Of a stretch of DNA of 64,000 nt, positions 21,659-33,789 are shown piece by piece. The translations under genes were made by a program, and so were the position numbers. Every line of letters begins with the position of its first letter. Positions within the stretch are counted from its first letter, which is position 1. Under the pieces are notes generated by a model that saw nothing but the letters and a program-made list of their open reading frames with translations, was not told where the DNA came from and did not search any database. This stretch comes from Jaltomata sinuosa. Taxonomy: Eukaryota > Streptophyta > Magnoliopsida > Solanales > Solanaceae. The stretch is taken from assembly GCA_003996215.1 (NCBI GenBank), contig QJPP01001441.1:1-64000 (forward strand). Reading direction: 5' to 3'.

Positions 21659-23245
21659 GATGCTCAGCGCCGGCGGAGGTCAGCCATCGACAGTGGTTGT
21701 TTCTCCTTTTTTAATGAAACTTTCTAAATTTCCAGTGCTAGGTGGAAATAATGATAATTCTCATATATCTCATAGCTCAAAAAACATTAATTTTTCCGGT
21801 TTACTACAAAAACAAGAAGATGTATCATTGGAGGCACCACCCAAATCAGTAACTTTCGTGGATGGTATACCGCACATTCAATGGACAACAACAAAAGTAG
21901 AATTAATAACATTAAAAAAGATTTGCAGTTTGTAGTTATTGGGAAGTTTGCCTATGGGTCGCCCAAATATGGATGATTTAAGAGAGGCGATCCCTAAGCA
22001 ATGCAACATCAAAGGCAGTTGCAAAATAGGATTGTTTCGAAACAAGCACATTCTAATTAGATTGTTTTATAAGGAGGATTACATCAATCTCATCTCAAAA
22101 AGAGCTTTCTATATTACATGCAAGGAAGGTTATTCATACTTAATGAGGACCTCGATTTACGATGTAAACTTTAGGATTGATAAGGAAATAATCAAGACTA
22201 TGGCGTGGATCTCATTCCCTAACCTACTTCCAACATTCTATGGTCAAAATAGTGTTTTTGCAATTGCAACAACAGTTGGGAAGCCGTTGCAATTAGACCA
22301 AGTCACTATCAATCAAACTAGACCTAGTTGTGCTAAGTTTAGTGTTTTAGTGGATTTGGCATCTAATCTTTCAAAATCAGTGATCATGAATGTGCTTGAT
22401 AAAGAAACATGAAGTTTAAAGATGGAGAAGATCACTATCAAATATGACTACATTCCTAAGTATTGCTCAGAATGTAAGATGCAAGGTCATGATCTGCATA
22501 ATTGCAGGATGCTGCATAAGGAGAAGGTGGAAGACAACTCAAATTCAAATACAAATGCCAATGCAAATGAGAATGCATATGTACAAGAGAGAAAGGAACC
22601 ACACCCACCCCAGATTCATAAATTTCAAAAAGATAAAGCAAAAATTCTTTCTAGTGGATGGATAGTGGGGGATCTTAGGGAGTGGAAGGTTGTTAATGAA
22701 ATAAGAGATACAAAACAAAAAGGAAAGAAACAACAAGAAGTTAGAATTTACAACAAATTTAGGGTCTTGGATAATTATACAACTAAAGAGATAGGTGAAT
22801 ATTCCAACTGTAAAGACTCTACTATAGAAGTGCCAGAGGATCCAATAAGTAGCAACAACCCCGTGGAAAACAAAAAGGAAATTAGTAGGGACAATTGCAA
22901 TACTTCAATATATGTTATACCATATGATGATATGATGAGGACACTAGGCAGCATGCAATCAAGGAGAATGACATTATCAAAACTCCTAAAGAAGCAGCAG
23001 TGAATATGGATAAATTGCATGGAAAAATTTGTGATACAAAAGAGGTAATTGAGGAGTTGAGAATGGATAAGAAGGAGCAATTACTTACCAACCCCGATGT
23101 CACTCTAAATGATCAACAACCACACACGGATAATAACACTGAGCAAGCAATCTGCAAGGCAAAAAATACAGAGTCACAAGGGCAATATATGGAGACAGGC
23201 TCAAACAACTTGTCTATGGTTGAATTTCCTACCATAATAGCATAG
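21659..23245 (+). pseudogene. LINE ORF1 (DUF4283 and CCHC knuckle)
   Basis: ORF1 is the RNA-binding chaperone of the LINE particle. A start at 21659 (MLSAGGGQPS) leads to a Ser-rich region, then LQFVVIGKFAYG and RPNMDDLREAIPKQCNIKG of the DUF4283 domain. These are split over two frames by small indels near an A run at 21915 and near 21955. The rest (CKIGLFRNKHILIRLF, then TMAWISFPNLLPTFYGQNS) is open. A TGA at 22410-22412 stands where Trp is usual, followed by the knuckle CSECKMQGHDLHNC at 22464-22506. The polar, Asn/Lys-rich C-terminal part runs to 23003 and, in another frame, to 23245. Confidence 0.9.
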
Positions 23246-23510
23246 GAACATGCAAAAGACATCAATTTAGTTTCACTAATCAAGATTCTACAAGACATTG
23301 TGACACATTCAATAGGTGAGACGACTCTTGCATCCCAACCATAATAGCAGAGCAATCTACCAATGATGAAGAGATTCAAGGTGATAAAGTCAAAAAGGCA
23401 GAGGAGAAGTAGCTTAGATCTGGGAGAAAAGGAAAGTTTGGTGGCACTACAGTAGGTAATCTGCCTACTAGGACAATGCCAAAGAGAGTTTTGCAGAAGA
23501 ACAAAGATGA

Positions 23511-24480
23511 ATGATAAAGTTTCTCTTTTGGAATATAAGGTTTGTAAAGACCCAAAAAGCTTTTCAAAGGGTACAAATGCTTAAAAAAGCACATAAATTC
23601 ACTTTTATTGCTTTAATGGAGCTCTTTCAAAATTCTAGAGTCATCAACAAATATAGGGGGAGATTGGGAATGCCATTTGCAACATCTAATTGCAATGGAA
23701 AACTCTAGGTTTTGTCAAAGAAGGATATCAGGTAGACATTGTGTTGGGTGCAACACAACATCTCACTATTAAGGTACTGGATACTAATTTGAACAAAGCC
23801 TTCTATGAAACACTTGTCTATGCTAAATGTGACAGTGTGCAAAGAATGGCTTTGTGGGAGGACATTTATAAGATAAAACAATTCTATGTCTCTTCCATGG
23901 ATGACAGGTGGGGATTTCAATGTGGTATCAAATGAGAAAAAGAAACTATGAGGGATTGCTATGTAGCCTGCAGATGTACAAGACTTTGTAAACTGTATTG
24001 GCACTTGTGACCTTACAGAAGTGATTTTTAGAGGGAATTCTTTTACATTGCGGAATGGTAGAGCTGCAAAAGATTGTATATTTTAAAGGCTTGATAGAGT
24101 TTTAATTAACCAAGAGTTTCAAAATTGGTTCAATCTTATGGAGGTTGATCATCTTTTAAGGACTTGGTCTGACCATGCTCCCATGTTATGTGAACAAAAT
24201 ATGGTGTCCATTAATAAACCTTTTAAGTTTCTCAACTTTTCATTAGAACATGATACTTTCAAAGAAGTGGTGGCTCAGAGTTGGCCTGCTTCTACTATCG
24301 AAAATCCTTTTTTTAGTTTCAAAGAGAAATTAAAGAAGCTAAAAACTACACTTACTTCTTGGAGCAAAGATGTTTATGGTGACATTTTCAAACATTTAAT
24401 TATCAGAGAGAATATTGTCAAGATCAAGGAGAGTCTATTTGAAGAAAATCCTAGCAGCTTGAATCGAGAAGTTATGTAGA
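23511..24480 (+). pseudogene. LINE ORF2: AP-type endonuclease
   Basis: The endonuclease nicks target DNA to prime reverse transcription. The start MIKFLFWNIR..KTQKAFQRVQML is typical, followed by FIALMELFQ with the catalytic Glu. After frameshifts GGDFNVVSNEK gives the GDFN motif near 23910. The end reads LTEVIFRGNSFTLRNGRAAKDCIF, RLDRVLINQEFQNWF and RTWSDHAPML, with the SDH motif. Active-site motifs survive, but the chain is split over at least three frames and has several stops. Confidence 0.9.
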
Positions 24481-25680
24481 AAGCACAAGCATAATTTAAA
24501 AAATATCTTTATGAGTACTGGAAGCAAAAACAAGCTTTATATGGTTTGAAAAAGGGGATAGAAATACTAGATTTTTTTCATAGTCTAGTGAAGGAAAGAA
24601 GAAAGAGATTACATCTGGCAAGAATCCACAATAAGGAAGGTGATCTTCTTGAAGATAAAGAGCAAATAGGTGATGAAGCTATATGATTCTACCAGAAATA
24701 GTTTAATCAAGGAAAGGATACTACAGAGTTTTCACTTCACAGACATATCCCACATATTATTGCAGAAGAAGATAATGCGTTACTTAGCATTGTGCCAATA
24801 ATGGAAGAGGTTAAAAAGGCTATTTTTAACCCTAGTGGAGACAGTGCTAGTGGTCCTGATGGTTTCACAGGTCTTTTCTACCAGAGGTGTTAGGATAGAG
24901 TAGGCACTGATCTATGGAAAATGGTAATTACTTTTTTCTCAGGCAGTTCACTCCCAAAATCCATCACTCACACAAATCTTGTGTTGTTGCTTAAGAAGAA
25001 TGACATTCACACCTTCTCAGACCTCAGACTATTAGTTTGAGTAACTTTGTAAGTAAAGTTATATCTAGGGTAGTTCATGATAGGGTGGAGATGGTACTGC
25101 CAAGATTAATATCTTCTAATCAATCAAGTTTTATAAAAGGAATAAACATTATTGAAAATGTATTACTTACTCAGGAGATTGCTTTAGACATTACCAAAAG
25201 GGGGAAACCAACCAACATCATTATTAAGCTTGATATGACAAAGGCTTATGATAGGGTCTGTTGGTTCCATTTGATGAAAGTTTTAAGAAAGATGGGCTTC
25301 TCAGAGGTTTTTGTTTACATCATTTGGAGGATTATAACAAACAATTGGTACTCAGTGTTGGATAATGACCAGGCTCAAGGATTTTTTCACTCCACTAGAG
25401 GGGTAAAATAGAGTGACCCTCTATCTTTACCCTTATTTATCCTTAGTGCTGAAGTGTTAATCAGAGCTTTGAATGCTTTATTTGAAGATGGTTAATATGT
25501 GGGATATGGCATGCCTAATTAAAGTGCAAATCTGAATCACTTAGCTTATGCTGATGGTATAATTATTTTTGCAGCAACTCATGAGAGATCACTCAGGAAA
25601 ATCATAAAGGTTTTGGGTAGATATGCAACTCAGTCTGGATAGATGATCAATAAAGGGAAGAGTGATTGGTACATACATTG
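24481..25680 (+). pseudogene. LINE ORF2: reverse transcriptase, first part
   Basis: The RT begins in EEDNALLSIVPIMEEVKKAI and SASGPDGFTGLFYQ. After a one-base deletion near 25030 it continues as the open stretch 25037-25411, with NFVSKVISRVVHDRV, LISSNQSSFIKG, then NIIIKLDMTKAYDRV with the first catalytic Asp. GVK*SDPLSLPLFILSAEVL and the catalytic NHLAYADGIIIF follow. The YADD motif reads YADG, with GGT at 25556-25558, which removes a metal-binding Asp. Stops at 25409, about 25494 and about 25638 fit Gln codon changes. The text stops at MINKGKSDW, where the LTR interrupts. Confidence 0.92.
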
Positions 25681-28600
25681 ACTTATGAAATCATTGACTT
25701 TTGTCAACATTCTTAGCAAGCATGATCAAAATCAAATTCTGAGAGTTCTATCAGATCTGAAGCATAGATTTTAGTCTAGTAGGATCTTTAGTTGGGGCTC
25801 AGGAGCTTTTAGTATGGTTTTATCTCACATTCTGAGATTTCAGACCAGTTGGAGTTGAAAGCTTGACTTTAGTTGACTTTAAATGATTAGAGCATCAGAT
25901 TCAGAATTCGATAGTTCCATCAGCTCTGGAATGTCGAGTTTTAGTTAGGTAAGTGGTTGGTTTGGGTCTCGGGTGAGCCAGACTCATTTAGGGTGTTTGG
26001 TTGAAATTCACAAGTGTTGACTTGGGTCAACATTTAATTGAAATGACCTCGTACAGAAGTTTTATCGATTTCATTGAGTCTAGAATATCATTTCCACTCT
26101 AGTTGCATGTTTGGTTTGTATGCATTGGGTTTCAATTATGCTCAGAACCCCCATGAGAGTGTTTTTAAAATTGCAGGTTTTTATGCAGTTGAGCAGTGCT
26201 CAGCGCGATCATGCCCTTGGCGTTTTTCTCCTTCAGCGCAATCGCGCTTGGGCACCACGATTGCACTGGTTCCCCTATTACTCCTTCATCACGATTGCTC
26301 CTGGGATCGCGATCGCACCAGTGCTCCTACTGCCTCCTTTAGCGTGATCACGCCTGGCGACCGTGATCATGCAGCTCTGCGACCTGCAACATAAAAGTTT
26401 GTTCCTTTGATTTTTCAGCCCCATTTTCTCATTTCCCTCTCACTCTAAACCTGTTCTCTCACAAAATATATGTGCAAGATCATATCCTAGCCATGGGAAT
26501 TCATCAATTGGTGTATTTTATCATTTCCTTCTTCGTTTTGGTAAGTTCCTCTTCTCCAATTCTCCATAGTTATGGCTAAGCTTCCATGGTTTGTTCCTAA
26601 ATTACCTTTGGGTTGGTTCTTGTGTTGTAGTTGCTTGGTTGGGGATTAACCATTCGTGGAGATGCGTATTTGACCTCGTTGACCTGTTCCCTCTCTCCGT
26701 CGTACATTATTCTCAGTTTTTATTCTTAATTATGTAAAGTTTTTGCATTTTGATCCCTCTTCATCTTTGGGCTATTTTAGGCCCTTTCCTTGCCCAAATT
26801 GTACTTAATTTTTAGCATGTGTTACTGGTAATGTTGTGAACCTCGTGGTAACTTTTATTTTTGGTTTTGGGTTATGAGGCCCACGGGCTCGCTTTTGACC
26901 CAAATTTTGACCTAGCTAAATTATTAGCATTATGGGTATTGTTAGCTTTGTATTGATGAGTAGAGTATGTTTTTGATAGTTTGATTGCTATTTGGGGATT
27001 CTCAGAGTAGTTCGGGCTCGGGCGATGACTTTTCAGCAGCTATTCGTTGAACGCCAGGTAGGTTACGACTTACCTACCTTAGACTTTGCTTATATAAAAT
27101 ATAATTGTACAATTTAGCCTCTTTGGGTTGGGTTTACTAGGTTGGTACCTCAGACCTTGCTCACTTTTCTTCCATTCCTATTTCCTACATTTGTTTTAGT
27201 ATTGAGCTAGTTTTTATGTATTACTCTTGCGGCCCCGTGTGGCCTTTGTATATGCCTTTGGACCATAGATGGTGGGATAATTGGGAAATGTCTTTGAGTC
27301 CTGGACATGGAATTGCAATTATGAGCTAGTTATCTATGTTGTAGAGCGGATTGAGCCTGTGCAGGGCCAGTAGGTTGTTTGTGAGCTGTTGAGCTATCGA
27401 TTGTATTCGAGCATACTACCATTATCATAAAAGGAGCTTTTTCTGCATTGCTTTACTACTACATGGCTGTGGGCCTGACTATCACCAGTTTTTCTAAACT
27501 TTACATGTCCTCGAGGGCCCATTTTCAGTAATAAATAGCTATACATGGATTTTTAAACTGGTTTATGGATCTTCTTGGAGTAAAAGAGGTTATATGATGA
27601 TTTTAAGATGATACTAGGCTCGGCTGGGCTGAAGCGCTAGGCATAACTTTATTTACTGATTTTAGACCCGAATAGACTCTGGGCATGCATATTGGGATAT
27701 TGAGAGTTTGTATGTGGTTTTAAAGACCTCCATGGACCTTGCCGATCTTGACTAAGGGCTATGGGCTGAGATTTTTGGAGGAGAGGTATGCAGAGGAGTA
27801 GAGGTATACGGGGGAATCCTTCCATGGGTCCTACCTACTGGACCTCGGGCATCGGAGGAGGTGCATACGGTACCACTGGAATGGTATATTATATCATACA
27901 TTGTTTGCACGATTCCACCTTTTTCTGCTATTTGTTGAGTGTACGCTCCAGTAGTATGGGATGCTGGAGGGTTTATTTTCACTTGTACGTATTCCTTGGG
28001 TGTATGGTCGCCCGTTGGGGCTATAGGTAGATATTAGTTTACTCGCTCCTATTGTAGTACTTGTTAGTTTACCTTGTGAGTTGTATTGTTAGCATGATTA
28101 TGTCTAGTTGCTTCTCCTTCTTTCCTTTTATTTAAGGTTACTGGTATACCATCATGTTCGTTAAGCTTCCTTTATTTACTGTTGTTGCAAGGATCCAGGT
28201 GCGTTCTCTATTCTTTCACCTGTGTTCTGTGATATATCTTCTGCAGCTAGCGTAGTGTGCTTGTATTCTCTTTGCCTTCTTCCTATTGCTAGCTTCCGTG
28301 TACTTATCTCTGTTTGCTTCTGTGATCCTTTCTTTGTTATCTGCTTTATACTGCTTTTATATTTTATATATGCTCAGTCGGCCTATGATACCTACTAGGT
28401 ACCCGTTGCTATGGAATTAGTGCTCATACTACACTTTTGCATCTTCTTGGTGTAGATCCTAGTGTGGGACATCGCTATTGACGCATGGGGACTCATGTAA
28501 CGCTTGACATCTGAGACATAGGGTGAGCTTCTGGTAATTGGGGGTTAGCTATATCTCCTCTTTTGGCAGTTGACTGTTTTGTTCATTTAGAGACAGTTGT

Positions 28601-28871
28601 ATATTGTATCTTTGTACTCTCTTGTACTATGTATATTCTGTAGTGGCTCCTGTACTTTTGATACCAGGTTGTGGGATGGTGTAGTTCCTATATATATACA
28701 TATATATAGCTTGCTTTCTCTTGCTTTGTTTCCCTTATCTTGCTCCGCTTATTATGCATGATTTCTTAGCTAGTAGCCTATTACTAACCGTTCTGGGCTA
28801 TGAAAATTGGTTCCCCTATAAGGGGGGGGGGTTGTAGGTGCCATCATGACCTGAGAAATTGGGTCATGACA
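25681..28871 (+). repeat. Solo-like Tekay-type LTR inside the LINE, 5' end missing
   Basis: The segment matches E3 LTR from offset about 159 (acttagaatatcattgac) to the terminal gggtcatgaca, so the first 159 bp are lost. It carries a GC-rich word array (26195-26390), the TATA-like cataaaag near 26393, donor ttttg/gtaagttcc at 26541, the atacctactaggtacc block at 28390 and the acceptor cttggtgtag ending at 28455. A G9 run lies at 28822. No internal region and no target duplication are present. It probably formed by LTR recombination followed by a deletion across its left edge. Confidence 0.88.
26195..26390 (+). promoter_or_regulatory. Dyad word array (cgatcgcg type) in the LINE-nested LTR
   Basis: Eight or more related words occur: cagcgcgatcatgcc, cagcgcaatcgcgctt, caccacgattgcac, ggatcgcgatcgcacc, agcgtgatcacgcc, accgtgatcatgc. 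The core cgatcgcg or its one-base variants alternates orientation. The array ends just before cataaaag. Confidence 0.7.
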
Positions 28872-30193
28872 ATTAACAAGGTGAAAAATAAGCTCCAAAT
28901 ATGGAAAGGGAAGATGCTCTCTTATGGTGGTAAGGCTATATTAATTTGTAGTGTGTTACAAAGTATCCCTATCCATACCTTATCATCAATTGTTCCTCCT
29001 AACTGTGTAATAAAATATTTACACGAGATTTTTGCCAGATTCTTTTGGAAAAACACAAAAACAAGTGGAAGTAAGCACTGGGCTGCTTGGCATGATGTTT
29101 GCTTGCCCAAAGAAGAAAGGGGTCTAGGCTTCAGATCACTCTATGATATTTCGAAGGCTATGTTTGCAAAGTTATGGTGGAATTTAGAACTGGTAAGTCT
29201 CTTTAGGCAAGCTTTATGTGGAATAAATCTTTTAAGAAAGAAATCCCCACCCTAGTGATTTGGAAGATGGGCTCTCAGGTATAGAAGTACATGTTGGATA
29301 ACAGAATTGTATTAGAAAAACATATCTGGTGGGAACCTAAAGAAGGCACCACTAACATCTGGTATGAAAACTGGACCAAGCTTGGTCCTTTACATTAGGA
29401 TCCTGAATGTCAAATTAGACCTGAAATGGTGGAAATAAGGAAATTGATGAATAAATAAGGCTGGGACATTGAAATACTGCAACAGGTTCTTCCTGAAAGG
29501 ATAGTTGATCACATCGTAGTGCAGATGAACAATTTCACTCCCATAAATCTGGCCGATAGACCATGGTGGTTACTCAACAACACATGGAAATTCAAGGTTA
29601 GCCATGCTTGGAATTATTGAGAAACAAGAAGGAACAGAACCCTCAATATAATCAGATTTGTGTGAAAGGTTTGCCTTTCAAATTTGGTTTCTTAGCTTGG
29701 AGGATTTGGAGCAACAAGATTCCTGTGGCTACTACTATTTCTAGATGTGATAGTTCTATGAATCCTAATTATCTGAGTTGTACAATACCCTGCCCTGAAA
29801 CTGTACAATATATTTTTCTTACTAGGAGTTGGCTAAAAAGGCTTGGTATTATTTTGCAAGTATTGCTGGTTTACAAGGCCCTTTGGTTCAAATCAAACAA
29901 ACAGTATAAAAATGGAGAGATGCACTAGGTAATGAGAAATTCAAAAGTGTCATGGCTGCAGTACCAAGTATAGTTCTTTGGTTCCTATGGAGGAGTAGAA
30001 ATACTATTCTTCATAGTGACGTATATCCTTATGAGAAGGTTACTTATGACATAAATTATTCTATTCATCAGTTTACTTTTATCAGGTTCCTTTTTTTCTA
30101 GAATTTGCCTAAGACTTGGCCTCATATTGTTGAAGTTCTAGAAGGTTGGAGACCAAGTTACAGATGTAGGACAATGAAGTGGATTACCTTTCT
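28872..30193 (+). pseudogene. LINE ORF2: RT end and zf-RVT region
   Basis: The reading resumes as INKVKNKLQIWKGKMLSYGG and SVLQSIPIHTLSSIVPP, then FARFFWKNT and KHWAAWHDVCLPKEERGLGFRSL, the usual RT connection domain of plant LINEs (open to 29253). A degraded stretch follows, then the open 29608-29928 with GLPFKFGFLAWRIWSNKIPVA, the zf-RVT domain. The end (LWFLWRSRNTILHSD, EVLEGWRPSY) is the C-terminal RNase H-like or tail part. Roughly 50 codons expected between MINKGKS and INKVKNK are missing at the LTR junction, judged from the family layout. Confidence 0.88.
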
Positions 30194-31070
30194 TGTCACG
30201 ACCCGATTTCTCGGTCATAATGACACCTACAATCCCCCAGTAGATGAACCAATCCTCATAGCCCGGAACGGTTAGTATGGACCACATACCATTAATTAAA
30301 ATGGAAGAACAACTTAATATGAGGAAGAAAGGGAACAATATAAAGAAAATATATAACAAGAGTAATATATACAATGCGGAAGCTAAACCAAACCCAAAAC
30401 CTAGTATCATAGCGTATAAGAGCCGGATCTACATAACGAGTACAAGGGTCCAAAATAACATATACATCATGTCTCCAAAGCTAAGAGAGTACAAATATAC
30501 AAAATACAAACTAAAGTCAAGCTCTGATCGCCAAGAGCTCACCCTCAGTCCGGAATATCACAAAGAAGCTCCTCGCACGAGTCTCCACGAGCTAACGATG
30601 ATGGCCCACACTAGGATCTGCACCAGAAGATGCAGAGTGTAGTATGAGCACCAAATGCAAAACATAAGGTATCCAATAGGTATCATAGGCCGACTGGGCA
30701 CATATAAGATAAAAACATAGTAACTGACATAATAGAAGCAAGTAGTCACGAAAATCAATGAAAACGTACACAGGAACTAGCCCAGAGGGAAGACAACATA
30801 AACAACATGCAAGGCTAGCAAGTAGAATATATACACAACATGCATAGGTCATAGTAAGAGATGACACACCTGGGATCCTCGCAAAAATAGTATATATATA
30901 TATATGTATACATGTTTTAAGAAGTGGACGGTATACCGGTAACCTCAAGTATAAGGAATGGGAGAGAGGAGTAAAGATAGACATGCTCGGAAAACAGGAA
31001 TCAATAACCAAACTAATCATATCACTCTCAAAACCAGAACTAACAACATTGCAGTATAATATCTCAAAAT
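30194..31070 (-). repeat. E5: 3' third of a Tekay-type LTR
   Basis: The minus-strand LTR end (GAAATCGGGTCGTGACA) lies at 30194. The segment includes the ATACCTATTGG block near 30675 and the acceptor TTCTGGTGCAG at 30622. It matches E1 LTR up to about 31070 and then stops, so about 2.5 kb of the LTR start is missing. It ends the LINE on the left. Confidence 0.85.
30889..30912. repeat. Short TA microsatellite
   Basis: Runs of tatata with one interruption lie within the E5 LTR. The same place in E3 (19675-19690) has tatgtatact, so slippage expanded this copy. Confidence 0.8.
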
Positions 31071-31496
31071 TATAATAATTTGAGTTCTTGTATAATGACT
31101 TTTGGGTCTTGGAGAATATAATAGATAATTGAACATTTATGTACTATATTTTGTTAGTTTTTTAGCTATATTGTTATTAAAGTTGGTTTTACTATTATAT
31201 TGTCTAAAAATAGCTAATTAACTTGGTTAAAATTTGGGTTAGATATTCTCCCACCGGAGAGTTAGTGTGAGTGCTAATAAAGTTAGTACGAGAGCCCTAG
31301 GTTCATTGATATCGTTGTAAAAGAACATGTCTAGTAGAGTCTTGCAGAGCGGTACAACGACATCCCTAATTTTCTTCAGAAGGCTACAAGACACTAGGAA
31401 ACTCAACTTCTTATTTTATTCGTGCTATTACTTGATTCCAATTGGTATATGATGATCCAAATTGGTATCTAACTTCCTTCACTTTTATTCTCATCG
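31071..31496 (+). other. E6 leader: worn LTR end and primer-binding site
   Basis: The first 150 bases are AT-rich and unassigned. From about 31246, tctcccaccggagagttagtg resembles an LTR end, and ttagtacgagagccctaggttc (31286-31307) resembles a worn initiator-Met site plus the conserved leader. The leader words ctagtagagtcttgcagag also occur in E1 and E3. The boundaries are not exact. Confidence 0.55.
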
Positions 31497-32034
31497 ATGG
31501 TCAGAACAAATGCATCAGATGCAAGGGAATAGGTTCCCGAACCAGTCATTGGGGCTGCAGATCATGGTAGGGGATATGCAAGAGGAGGAAGAAGTAAGGG
31601 AGGGAAAGCAGTGCCACCAAGGGTAGGGCTCAGGCTGCAGACAGGCTCGGGAGAGGTTAACATCTCATCCCCTACAAAAGCATCTTTCTAAGGTTGTAGA
31701 GGATGAAGCAATATTGATTCATAAAAATGAGGCAATACCAGTTCAGGGAGGTACAATATTGATTCAAATGACTTCAGCTATGATTCAACAGGTTTTAAGG
31801 TTCTTGAGTGGGTTAGCGGGGATCAGGACTACACCTACAGTTCCCACTATGCAACATCCAGGGGTACACCATGCTGCTGCTGTAGCTCCTCGAATAGATG
31901 AGGCATCAGAGATAGGTATCTTCCTGAGATAGGTAGCAGGTCCAGCGATGACCGAAGACGAGCATGATCTATTATATAAGTTAATCAATATGAAGCCTCT
32001 GGTCTTCCATGGTCTTGAATCTAAGGTTACATAC
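31497..32034 (+). pseudogene. E6 gag, N-terminal relic
   Basis: The ATG at 31497 begins MVRTNASDARE, then a stop, then a Gly/Arg-rich block (HGRGYARGGRSKGGK). It differs from E1/E3 gag, so this is another chromovirus family. Downstream, LNISSPTKASF and LEWVSGDQDYTYS-like text needs several frame changes. The gag is cut at 32034 by the E7 LTR. Nothing of pol is present on either side. Confidence 0.7.
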
Positions 32035-32109
32035 TGTAACACCTCAGAAAATTGAACCAGCTTTTTAAATTGAAATATCTAAAAAAATTTATGTTCCCAG
32101 GAGTTACGG

Positions 32110-32530
32110 GTCCAAACCCCAGTCCATGGTTTGAATCATGAGTCGTGGAATGTAACCGTGGTTTTCTTCTGTTGGTTCAGCCTCTGGTCTGAGAACCACG
32201 AGTTGGTTCTATGGACCGTGTTTCAGTCTATGACCCATACTGTTAACTCGTGGAATCAGATCAGAGGGTTAACAAGTTTCCCAGGTTCCATGACTTGGTT
32301 CTACGGCCCATCATTCAAATGGCGGACCATCCTGTTAATTCATAGAAATTGATCAGAGGACTGCATGGTTTCCTGGAACAACGGCTTGGGTTTACGAGCC
32401 ATCATTCAAATGATGAGTCATCCTTTTGACCCGTGGTTTGCCTTCTGCAGCCTGGTTTATTAGCCTGGAACCACGAGTGGAAACCACGAACCGTGGTTTA
32501 GTCTACGGTCCGTGATTTCCATCCGTGCTC
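32110..32530 (+). promoter_or_regulatory. Dyad word array (ccacgactcgtgg type) in E7 LTR
   Basis: About ten words combine ccacga, actcgtgg, ggttctatggaccgtg and aaccacgaaccgtggttt in both directions, with accgtggt/accacggt as core. The array begins about 75 bp after the LTR start. Confidence 0.7.
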
Positions 32531-32802
32531 CCTGAAAGTCAACGTTTTCTAGATTTTTCCAAGTTTAAGTCCAGGGGTATTTTTATAATTTCCCACTCTT
32601 TTAACTCCTATACTAAGTCATTTTTTTAAGCTTATTTAGGAGGGTTTTTATTCCCACTTGTCCTAAGTTCTCTCCCATTCTTTCAATCAACTTCCAAAAG
32701 AAGAAAAAGAGTTCCATCTTCTCAAGCTTCAAGTTAGGGTTTCAAGCTCCAAGTTCAAGCATCCTCTTCTTTTCAATTTCAAGTGGGTTAACTTCAATTA
32801 AG

Positions 32803-33789
32803 GTATGTGGTATTCAACAATGGGTTCCTTACACCCTTGTACCCAAAAACCTAAATTTTAAATTTTGATTTCATGAACTTTTAAATTAGGGTTTTTACCC
32901 AATTCTTGTGGATTTTGCTATAAATTGCCTTCTCATGATTTTATTATGAAATTCTATTAAATTGCATGATTTTGCATGGGTTTTTACATATGAACTCCTA
33001 TTTCATGAATTGAAGGTTAATTATGGTGATTCCTATATGGATGAAGTGATTTAAGAAATTGGGGAAAATGATGGCATGATTTCATGAGTTTCAAGCAAGT
33101 GCATGCCTAGTTCTTATGTTTTATGAAAGTATATGTTATTATGAAATTGAACTAAGGCCATGCAAGTTTTCAAGTTATGAATTATGATGCAATGCAAGAC
33201 ACTCGATGTTCCATCAATGCTCATGAATCAATTTGCTAAACTATAATTCATGAGTAGTATGACGATACGGGGTATGAACATGTTATGAACAAGTTTGGCA
33301 TCAGATATGTCACATGTATATGAGATCATATTATATGTTTTGGGAGTAGTATTTAGCACCGAGAGACGAGGGTTCAGATAACCCATGTCCAAAACTACGT
33401 GTCCACCGTAGGTTGTCCTCTGTGGCTTATTATGATAGGATCCTGGTATGATATAGTTCTAACTTTGGCCGGTTAGGAAAACCCTTTTCAATGGAGGTAC
33501 ATGACACTAGACTCTATGTATCTCAGCATAGTTTATGTCGGTTAAGAGAAACTCCCACATGACTATTTTTCAAGCTATGAAGTTATATGATATCATACTA
33601 TGGATTTTAACCGTACTTCATGTTTTTATGTCTTATATCTTGATAATCCTCTTATGTTGTTTCTGTATGAAAAGATTCACTTTAAGCATGTTTTATGTAT
33701 ATTTTTATCATGATCATGCATCTCTCATATACTCGGTACATCCTATAGTACTAACACATATTTTACGCTGCATCCTCTTCATGATGCAG
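32803..33789 (+). other. Putative LTR intron in E7 (987 bp)
   Basis: The donor is aag/gtatgt, the branch site tactaac is at 33749-33755, and the acceptor gatgcag ends at 33789, 34 nt downstream of the branch site end. The same three signals occur in the LTRs of E9 and E13. The intron is AT-rich. Confidence 0.6.

Larger units (their letters stand above)
21601..30193 (+). mobile_element. E4: L1-type LINE, interrupted by an LTR
   Basis: This non-LTR retrotransposon has ORF1 (DUF4283 plus zinc knuckle) and ORF2 (endonuclease, RT, zf-RVT), the plan of plant L1 elements. A chromovirus LTR at 25681-28871 divides it between the RT fingers/palm and the RT end. The 3' end and poly-A tail are absent because another LTR begins at 30194. 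Many frameshifts and stops make it inactive. Confidence 0.9.

Noticed and set aside
26074..26394. A 106-codon frame with Ala/Arg-rich end
   Set aside because: It lies over the GC-rich word array in an LTR.
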